Source: Ampelomyces quisqualis (lineage: Eukaryota; Ascomycota; Dothideomycetes; Pleosporales; Phaeosphaeriaceae). From it: a stretch of 64,000 nucleotides of DNA. Location of the stretch: the NCBI GenBank assembly GCA_018398575.1, contig JAGTXZ010000008.1, positions 248,001 to 312,000 on the forward strand. The letters are read 5' to 3'. Position 1 is the first letter of the stretch, and every line of letters starts with the position of its first letter. Made by a program: the position numbers and the translations under genes. Shown in pieces: positions 56,508 to 64,000 of the stretch. The notes beneath the pieces are model-generated. The model was not told where the DNA came from, searched no databases, and saw nothing but the letters and a program-made list of their open reading frames with translations.

Positions 56508-59248
56508 TTACACCGGCTCCATCCAGCTCTTCCTCTTCGTCTTCCTCTGCTCTTCCCAAATCACTAGTTCGCGCCCGCTCCGATCGCCTCTCCCTAGACG
56601 ATCCATGCCCAAATGCTCGAGGCCGTCGCGGCCCACGTGGATGCCAAATCCATAGCGTGTGCAGCCTGGTTGAGCACGCACAGCTTTTTCCGCGAGCGCT
56701 GGGTCGGTGGGCGAATCGGCGCGCAAGTTGTCGCGACTGGGTCGCACGAGACTCATCAGGCTGCGCGTCCACGTGCGCTCCATGTACCCGTTGCCCATGA
56801 GGCGTGCGACGAGTTCGGGTTTCGTTTGCGGCCGCGAGAAGGCCCGGTCCGACAGGATGGGGGATTGGTAGATCCAGGATATGGTTTCGGCGAGGGTGTT
56901 GCTGCGGTGCGGTAGGGCGGCGCGGCGCCGGCCAGGGAGGAGGGCGAAGAGCGATAGGGTGTAGAGCGTTAGGAAGAAGCAGAGTGCATAGTACCCCGGC
57001 AAGTCGGCCGCGACGCGAACGACGGATTCGTTGTTGTAGTATTGGGTCCAGAAGCAGCCGCCTGCGAGAATGGGGAGAGACGTCGAGGATAAGCTGACGA
57101 GTGATAGGATGGCGGTTTGGAAGTGTTTGTTCTCCATGGCGGAGAGGGTGGCGGAGAACGGGAGCCGGGAGGCGTAGTCGACGAGCAAGGATTGCTCGGC
57201 TGTTGCGCCGCCTTTCGAAGAGAGGGACATGTACGGCTGGAGGACGCGTAGAGAGTAGTCCAGCGATAGGAGGGCGAGGAAGAGAAACTGTCCGATCAAG
57301 GCTGGGATGAACGAGTATAAGAAATTCGAGGCTGAAAAGCCGCCGGTATTTGTCCGCGCGAAAACTTGAGGAAGAAAGCCCAAGCGGACGGCCGAGTTGA
57401 CGAAGCTGACCACCAGGAAGGCGATGAGCAAAACAGATGCCATGACGATCCAGGCGATGACTGACGTGTCTTTGAGGTACCAGGGCAAGTACCTCAGTCG
57501 CACGCCAGGGCTACGAATGTCCATGCGGATCGAAAAGTCGCCTTGCTCGCCGTGTATCGGTTCCGTAGATACGCGCTCTGGTCCCTTCTCTCGAATGCGG
57601 CCCTGCTCAACCGAGTACCTCCTAATCTCGCCACCCTCCTCTCCAATGCCGTAGAAGATGTCGTTCGGTCGTGTCGTCGTAGTCCAGTATCCAATGCGAT
57701 CAGCGCGGTTCGCCACAAGATGCCAGTCGGCCTTCTCGAATGTCTCGGAGCCATGGTAATCCGCCATAACATTCGATCGCTCCACCAGCGAAATGATGTC
57801 CGCTAATGATCGCGGATCCCATTTCAAGCCCGTCGCGTTTTGCATGAGGAACACCATCAAAACCACCATTGCGATAATCAGAAGAACATACAGTGTTACC
57901 ACTGTCCAGATGACGCCCTGCACAGCGACCCATCTCCAGACGTTGCGGCCAAGATCATAACGTACGTTGAAAGAAGACGCAAGAAGGGGTATCGTCCACG
58001 AAAATAACCAAAAAACAATGTAGCAGACACCCACGCGACGGTGTCCTGCACGAAGGTGCTGAATATTGGGTAACAGAAACTGCATCGGGTATAAACGAAG
58101 AAATACGGCTTCCGAGCGTCGACGGGATGAGTCAGATGCCATGGAGATGAATGGGACGATTCGTTGCAAGGCTGTCTGGATCTGTAAGAGCCAGAGGAAA
58201 ACCATCATGCCGAACATGGTTGAGAGGTACTCGAAGAGGAAGTAGCGGCCGTCGCCGAATGTGCCGTAGTCCCAAAGGCCGATGCCACCGCTTCGATTCG
58301 AGTAGACGGCGGAGAAGATGAGGCCGACGAGCATGAGCACGCAGAGAAAAATGAAGAGGCCTAGCCATACAGGACGGAGGATGGCTGGGAGAAAGTGAAG
58401 TGGCGCATGCGGTTGCGTGCTTGCTACAAAGACATCTCTTGAAGCCCGAGGAGAAGAGGGCTGTTGTGGCTGTTGAAGGAACGGCGCAGGTGCAGGTGCA
58501 GGTGTTTGCATGGGCATCGGCACGCCCATTGGCGGCTTGCCGCCTGCAGTCGAACGCGATGAAGGCCGTCGGTCGTGCTTGATGGGCGTGTGTCGTGACA
58601 TTCTCTGCTGGGTTGCCTGCTCTTGTGCCATGTATCCCAGGCCATGATCGGGCACGATTCTCTCCACTGGGTAGTCATCTTCCTCTTCGACTTCCGGGTA
58701 TATCCGCGAGCCTCTGACCTCCTCGTCGCGGGTCAGCTGGTCGATGGCGAACCTGATGTATGGCGTGGTGTCTTGACCAGGTGTTGTGATGTTCGACTCG
58801 TTGTCCATGTCGGTCCGCGGCTCAGAGTGCCGTGTCTCTTGCGTACCCAGTCTTTCCTCGATGATGGTCGATACGGTGGGTGACTGTGGTAGTGCGTGGT
58901 AGTAGGCCTGTTGGGGCTGCTGCCTGGGGATGCCCACGCCTTTCAATGATGTTACCGGTGCCTCAGTGTCGGGCAGCAACTGCTCATGACTTTGCGCTGG
59001 CGTCGGGTGATGTGATGGCGGTGTTTGGAAGCGAGGCCTCGAGGACTTGTCGCTTTCGCTGGAGGAGTAGTCGGCGATGCTGTAGTAGCCTTCAGATGCT
59101 GCTAGGGATGCGACGATGCTCTGTTGGGACCCTTGGTGTGATACTCGAGGTTGAGATACTGTTCTCTCCGTTAGCTGTTGCTGCCATCATGTCGCTGGTC
59201 GGACGTACCGTTGGTGTGCTTCAGTTGGTACTCTGGCTCCAAACTCAT
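56508..59248 (-). CDS. DUF3433 multi-span membrane protein
   Basis: Two exons, 59248-59209 and 59158-56508, give 896 residues. A Ser/Pro/Gln-rich N-terminus of about 250 residues precedes two similar halves, each with a set of membrane spans. The first starts ILRPVWLGLFIFLCVLML and LWDYGTFGDGRYFLFEYLST. The second starts SVIAWIVMASVLLIAFLVVS and GFLPQVFARTNTGGFSASNF. The bipartite layout and the W-x-YGTFGDGRYFLFEYLPT-like segments fit the fungal DUF3433 family, of unknown function. Members are sometimes mislabelled SAICAR synthase in databases; the true enzyme is the separate ADE1 gene here. Confidence 0.82.
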
Positions 59249-59480
59249 GTCTTCTTTAGTACGCTAGAAAGTGGAGTCGTGCAGAGTGATAGCATAATGT
59301 AAGGTTATTGGCAAGTTGGCTGCAGGTTAGGTTATCTTCATGGGATGGCTGGTGCAGGATGGAGGCTGGGAAGGAGGTTGGGCAGAGGTCTGTTCATCAC
59401 AACACGCTTCACACTGGTGCGACGCATATAGAAGCTATGGTCTCTTGAAATCAAGAACAGAAGATGAAATTATCGAACTT

Positions 59481-59855
59481 CTAAAATAAGTCTGGCGTGG
59501 AGTCTGCCAGTTGTCGCTCGATGGGGCGGTGACGATGGTGATGCAGCAGGGCGTTAGCGTGAAGCTCAGACCTATTGCCAGAATTCCCATTGCCAACGTC
59601 GCGCTCTTCGCAGAACCATGGAACCTGTGCCGAGATCAACTTGAAGCACACAATACTCAATTCGTCCATGCGAACTCGATCAGGAGAATCGTCTTGCACG
59701 ATATAATTGAAGTGAATTTTCATTGGTTTGCCTTTGTCCAATGCGTTCAGGACCGCATCCCTGTTACTCCGCCACGACATCCGCCTTGGAATCAGTCCCG
59801 ACTTGCCGATTCTATCCTTGACACTCGAGTGGCTCACTTGATGGATGCGGTCATC
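59481..59855 (-). CDS. Possible 3' exon of an unidentified small gene
   Basis: A 124-residue minus-strand frame follows a good acceptor (ACGTGTAG before 59855) and reads DDRIHQVSHSSVKDRIGKSG, KIHFNYIVQDDSPDRVRMDE and FKLISAQVPWFCEERD, which looks more protein-like than the surrounding frames. No convincing upstream exon or family was found. An in-frame ATG (MSWRSNRDAV) could be an alternative start. The rest of the 59249-60626 gap shows nothing I can support. Confidence 0.25.
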   Translation of the reverse strand, partial: DDRIHQVSHSSVKDRIGKSGLIPRRMSWRSNRDAVLNALDKGKPMKIHFNYIVQDDSPDRVRMDELSIVCFKLISAQVPWFCEERDVGNGNSGNRSELHANALLHHHRHRPIERQLADSTPDLF

Positions 59856-60626
59856 CTACACGTATCCCTTGTGCAAAAGGTGACAGGTCATCCGCTTTTC
59901 ACTACTGCCGTCTCTTCAACAGGCTCTGAAGCCATTAGACCCGGGATACTCCATCTCGTCCATCATGAAGCGACGTAGCGTTGCTAGGTGTAGCCCTCGA
60001 TATCTCGAATGGAATGGGTTGCTCCAGTATTTGGAGTGACAAACCACCGGCAGCAGAACTATTGACAGCATACCATAGCCGTTTCATCGTTTCTCCACCT
60101 ACTTGAGCAAGTTCACACCGACCTGCAGTCGTTCCTCAAGTTTGCTGAACAACATCGACGACCAATCAGAGACATTCGGAGAGATTTTCCGAAGTCTGGG
60201 TGGAAAGGCTAGGTGGGTACGGGGTAGGAGCTGGACAGAAAAGTGTGGTGGCTGTTAAAAGGTGAATAATTGGGAGTCGAGAGGAAATCCTAATGCTGTG
60301 CTTCTGATCTACAAAATGCCAGAACATTTGAAATGGGTTTGAAGAAGCTATTACTTTGGTCTCGAAACCATCAATGGTTCTGGCCTCGCCAGCAGTGCCT
60401 CCGTGTAGGAAACATCCGATCGAAAACAGCCCTGAAAACTCGATGCAACATAAGAGGCACTCCCGCAACACCGAAACGGCCGTCAATACATTATTACATA
60501 TCTTTGGAACTTGCTGGCAACGATGTATAGTATGAGCTAAGAATCATACCCTCCAAGTGAAATACGTCTCGCCTTTGTGTGGTTAGCTAATCTACCAGAG
60601 CTACCCCGTTGCCTTACTGCCTGCCA

Positions 60627-62099
60627 TCATGAATAACCCGCCAACCTTTCCAGCACCGGTTTTAAGAAGCCACCCCAAAAGCCGCCATAGTCCTCATCGA
60701 GACCATAATCAACGACATTTTGCCACATTCTTATTTGGTTGAAAACGCCCGAGACACTGTTTGTGGTGCCATTTCTGAACTCTAGAATACGCACTGTTTC
60801 ATCCTCCTCGTTAGCATCCATGTACGCAATGTAACAGTAGACCTCATGCCCCACTACAGCAAAGCCTGGCTCTACGAGGCAGGTAGTGTCCGACAGACCT
60901 GCACGTCGTCCAAGTTGTGCCTTCTTGCGGAGACTTGCGGCTAGGAATATGCTAAGCTTATATTCAGCCTCGAGCTTGTCGCCGTCAGAGGGCTTAACCT
61001 CAATGCCAGAGAACACAGCTGTAGTCTTAGTGAAGGCATCAGTAGTATGGCTGATGCACTGGTGGCCATGATGGAGAAGCTGGGGGTACAATTCATCGAA
61101 GGGTGGCATTTCATGTGAATAGGAGAGCATATAATCAGCCTTTCGGTCCAGGACGCGCTGTTTGTCCACGGATCGCGAAAGGAATTCAGGATTGATGTTC
61201 TGCGATTGCCTAGGTTATGCATCAGTGTCTCAGATCTCTAGGTGACGGAGTTGGACGTACACGCTTTGGAGACATAGTTTGCCTTTCGCGTAGAGCCTTA
61301 GGGCGAGTCTCACCATGGGTCTAACGACCTCGTCGCACCAGGCATTCTCGTCGCGCCCACTTGTCTGGCAGTGGAGCGATTTCCTGAATATTTTCTTTAC
61401 TTTCCTTAATGTGTATTCCAACTGCGCACGGAGAAGAGGATCGAGGGTAGGGTCGGAGAGATCGCGAGAAGCGGTTTTGCTGAATGCAGAAGGCTTAAAT
61501 CGCTGAAAGCCCATCTCTGTATCGGCTCGAATTGCATCCTGTTAAGTGTTGGTATCAGGTACCTGTGCTTCGTGCCACCGCAGTATGCTACTACGCACTT
61601 GGAGCCACCCAGGTATCCATCCCTCGTCGAGACCAGCCTCGAGCCGTGCAATGACAGCCATGACCCTCGCAGGAGGTTCGGATTCGATGCCATCCAAAGG
61701 TTCTGTTATGATGGGGGGGGACGCCACTCTAAGCGCTGCGATGGTCTCGCGCAACGGACTGGTGCTACGCCGTGGTGTTGATGTGCCTGTCCGGCTGCTG
61801 CTGGGTAGGCTGAAGATGGCATTGTTGAAGGCGAGGGCGTGGTTGGTCGACCCGACAGTCGACGCACTCTGCTCTGGAAGCACGTCTTCCGCATTTTGGC
61901 GCCGACGCTTGCTGGGACTGGAACTCCGATACGCAGACTTGGTGGGGAGCTGGTGCACCGCCTCTCTTCCTGGGCTATCGCGCTTGCGCTTCCGCGACCG
62001 GACGTCTTGGTCCGTCGGTGGTGTTGGTGGAAGCTTTCGGAGCCAGCTAGATACGAGTGCATCCTTTCTGGTGGGCGCGGGGGAGGCCGACCCGGCCAT
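60627..62099 (-). CDS. PD-(D/E)XK nuclease-like domain protein
   Basis: Exons 62099-61599, 61538-61261 and 61209-60627 give 453 residues. The start is MAGSASPAPTRKDALVSSWL; the frame upstream lacks a better ATG. An N-terminal region with a basic nuclear-localisation-like stretch (RSRKRKRDSPGR and KRRRQN) is followed by a Dothideomycete-type PD-(D/E)XK nuclease-like domain (the PF20516 pattern as I recall it). Features are GRDENAWCDEVVRPMVRLAL, KADYMLSY with D285, and VFSGIEVK with E330 and K332, which look like the D..ExK metal-binding core. Such genes are numerous and variable in plant-associated fungi; biochemical function is unknown. Confidence 0.72.
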
Positions 62100-62274
62100 G
62101 TTCGGGCGGGGCGGTTGTATGCAGGTTGATGGAGGTCGAGGCTGGTTGTCGCAAATCAAGTGGCCTGCGCCGGGGGTCCCTGTCCTGTGCCGGATATAAA
62201 TAGCTCCAGTACTAGCCAGCCACGCGGGAACTGGACACACCTCCACCTTTCCACCTTTCCACATATAATGTGAT

Positions 62275-63129
62275 ATGCCCAATACAACAGGCTCCGGAAG
62301 TGAGCACTCCGCTTCCACGACCGCTTCGCTGCCGGTCAATGCCACCGTTTTCAGACGTTACCTGACGCTCTGCGCTATCAAGATCCTAAAGCGTTTTCGA
62401 CATCGAAGTGGCCCCGTATTGTTTCTTTCCGACAAGATCTGCGTCAAGTACGGCCGCCTTATTAGCCTTAGCGAGGCTTCGTCCATGCAATTCGTCGCGA
62501 AACACTCCTCGATTCCCGTCCCTCGCGTATACTGCGCTTTTACCCATGCCAATCGAACATACATTGTCGTGGAGAGACTTCACGGAGAAATAGTGGGACA
62601 AGGTTGGCTCAAACGCCCAGAAGAAAGTAGGAGGAGGATCTTGGGCCAGCTCAAGGCCATGGTTGAGGAGTTGCGACGCATAAGCCCTCCGCCAAATGTC
62701 GGGGTCGCCAATGTGGATGGCGGCCAATTGTGTGATCCTCGATTACCTGGTCCGTCAGATTTCTATGGGCCCTTCAAGTCGGTGCAAGACTTCCACAGGC
62801 ACCTGCGGGAAGGCCACGAAGCACGTTCAAATCTTTTACCGGAAGTTAATGAGCTCATATCTCGGCAAGACAAACTCAATGCTGCTCCGGTTGTATTTAC
62901 CCATGGGGACTTAAGTAGCTTGAATGTTCTTGCTTCAGGAGATGATCTTGTTGGACTTATTGATTGGGCAACCGCTGGCTGGTTCCCTCCGTACTGGGAA
63001 TACACCACTGCATGGAACGTCAATCCTCAGAACGAGTTTTGGCGAGATGAGGTGGATAAGTTCCTCCAGCCTATGAAGATGGAACTAGAGATGGAACAGT
63101 TACGGCTCAAGTATTTTGGTATGTTTTGA
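62275..63129 (+). CDS. APH-family phosphotransferase (kinase-like)
   Basis: A single-exon, 284-residue protein of the aminoglycoside-phosphotransferase/choline-kinase-like fold. The N-lobe has ICVKYG (K58 probable ATP lysine) and HSSIPVPRVY. The C-lobe has the catalytic FTHGDLSSLNVL (D212, with N217) and the metal-binding LVGLIDWATAGWFPPYWEYT (D230). All key residues are present, so it is probably active, but the substrate cannot be told; fungal members rarely act on antibiotics. Its start is 175 bp from the divergent nuclease-like gene. Confidence 0.88.
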   Translation: MPNTTGSGSEHSASTTASLPVNATVFRRYLTLCAIKILKRFRHRSGPVLFLSDKICVKYGRLISLSEASSMQFVAKHSSIPVPRVYCAFTHANRTYIVVERLHGEIVGQGWLKRPEESRRRILGQLKAMVEELRRISPPPNVGVANVDGGQLCDPRLPGPSDFYGPFKSVQDFHRHLREGHEARSNLLPEVNELISRQDKLNAAPVVFTHGDLSSLNVLASGDDLVGLIDWATAGWFPPYWEYTTAWNVNPQNEFWRDEVDKFLQPMKMELEMEQLRLKYFGMF

Positions 63130-63171
63130 CTGATCAGGCTTGAGAGGACCCGCCAATTACCACCATCATGT

Positions 63172-64000
63172 CTATGGACATGTCTCCTTCCTCTCCAGCA
63201 AGTCATATGTACCTCTGCCCCGCCTCATATCCTCCCACCTCCCCCAGTCAACCTTGAACCTCACCACGCGTCTACAACTCTCCTCCATCTCCCTCGTCCA
63301 CGGCAAATGCGACCATCTCCTCCCCCTACTCTGATCCTTCACCACATTCATGTCCGGCACATACGGCCAATCCATCCTATACCCGCCCTTGCCGTCGAAA
63401 TGCGACCACTGACTCTCATGTAAGAAGTAATCTTCCCTCTGTTCAATTTCCAACGCGCCAGTCGAATGCACGACAACAGCTTGCGTATGCTCATCGACTG
63501 GAGTAGCAGTATCAAGGTAATGAAACGCACGCGGGAGGTGCGATTGATACACATGATTCGAGAGGATATACCTTCCATTCGCCAGGGGCTGTGGCTCAGG
63601 GTACAAAGGGAATTCCAAGGGAGCTGCGCGCATCAGTAATGACTCCTCTATCGTCTGGACAGACGACACCCCGCCTTTTTTTTCCCCCTTACAAAAACAA
63701 GGGAGAATGAAGGGAAAAAAACAAGGAGAGAGAAACTTACACGTTACTTTACCCTCCTCGTCACGACTCAGTCCTAACCTCATCAACCTCACCATCTCAC
63801 TGCTCATCCAATCCACTGGTACACCGCGTAATTCACACACACGCTCCCACTGCCCCCAGCTCGTAATGTAACTTGCCGCTGCGTCCCCTGCCCTCCTCAT
63901 CCGCCGTGTATACACTAGCCGTCCGTGTGCCCTGTGCGGTAGAAGTTCTGTGACCACGTTGGGCGGATTGTACAGGGTCCAGAAGTGGCTGGTGAAGTGC
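63172..64000 (-). CDS. Unrecognised protein, cut by window edge
   Basis: The last two exons of a minus-strand gene that continues past base 64000: at least 64000-63741, then 63623-63172, with a 117-nt intron carrying A-rich and T-rich runs. The visible part starts in frame at HFTSHFWTLYNPPNVV and ends YDLLERKETCP. It is rich in Trp, Arg and His (SYITSWGQWERVCELRGVPV and ESQWSHFDGKGGYRMDWPYV). I recognise no domain. It is convergent with the APH-family gene with 42 bp between stops. Confidence 0.6.
   Translation of the reverse strand, partial: HFTSHFWTLYNPPNVVTELLPHRAHGRLVYTRRMRRAGDAAASYITSWGQWERVCELRGVPVDWMSSEMVRLMRLGLSRDEEGKVTCKFLSPCFFPFILPCFCKGEKKGGVSSVQTIEESLLMRAAPLEFPLYPEPQPLANGRYILSNHVYQSHLPRAFHYLDTATPVDEHTQAVVVHSTGALEIEQREDYFLHESQWSHFDGKGGYRMDWPYVPDMNVVKDQSRGRRWSHLPWTREMEESCRRVVRFKVDWGRWEDMRRGRGTYDLLERKETCP

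Noticed and set aside
56508..59248. Reading the DUF3433 gene as a second SAICAR synthetase
   Set aside because: That label is a known database confusion; the protein has many membrane spans and no PurC motifs, and the real ADE1 is at 50493-51597.

Overview
The window is nuclear DNA of a filamentous ascomycete, most probably a Dothideomycete. Genes lie on both strands, coding exons are GC-rich, most introns are 46-60 nt with GT..AG ends and CTRAC/CTGAC-like branch sites, and there are no operons. The strongest taxonomic clue is the mating-type neighbourhood at 19.5-36 kb. A RhoGAP gene (GAP1/RGD1 type) and a PNPOx-like 'ORF1' gene lie left of a MAT1-2-1 HMG-box gene, the arrangement described around MAT in Cochliobolus. 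APN2, COX13, APC5 and CIA30 lie to the right, the arrangement known from other Pezizomycotina.

Layout. 0-1.1 kb: AT-rich DNA and a probable solo LTR. 1.1-12.8 kb: housekeeping genes (ASH1-type SET methyltransferase, ERF2-type palmitoyltransferase, a small MLRQ/B12D-like mitochondrial protein, histidyl-tRNA synthetase, a Gemin2-like protein, a CDP-choline/ethanolamine phosphotransferase). 13.3-14 kb: a decayed Fot1/pogo transposase. 14-15.7 kb: no gene seen. 15.7-19 kb: NIPSNAP and a DHCR24-like FAD oxidoreductase. 19.5-25.1 kb: RhoGAP, ORF1 and MAT1-2-1. 25.1-29 kb: 3.9 kb without a convincing gene, probably part of the MAT1-2 idiomorph. 29-41.2 kb: APN2, COX13, APC5, CIA30, a RIM2-like carrier, an Mba1/mL45-like protein, eIF1 and an Asterix-like protein. 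41.7-59.2 kb: MED12, an unrecognised acidic protein, ATG29, ADE1 (SAICAR synthetase), a fused sirohaem-synthesis enzyme, RAV2/Rogdi, a SUR7-family protein and a DUF3433 membrane protein. 60.6-64 kb: a PD-(D/E)XK nuclease-like gene head-to-head with an APH-type kinase, then an unrecognised gene cut by the window edge.

How the genes relate. Around MAT, the shared theme is mating-type identity plus conserved flanks that serve DNA repair, the cell cycle and mitochondria. Mitochondrial functions are unusually frequent (MLRQ-like, HisRS with an apparent presequence, NIPSNAP, COX13, CIA30, RIM2, Mba1). Several genes are split by micro-exons of 10-17 nt. Exon structures were derived by hand from reading frame, splice signals and family motifs; every multi-exon model listed closes in frame. 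No rRNA, tRNA or CRISPR array was seen.
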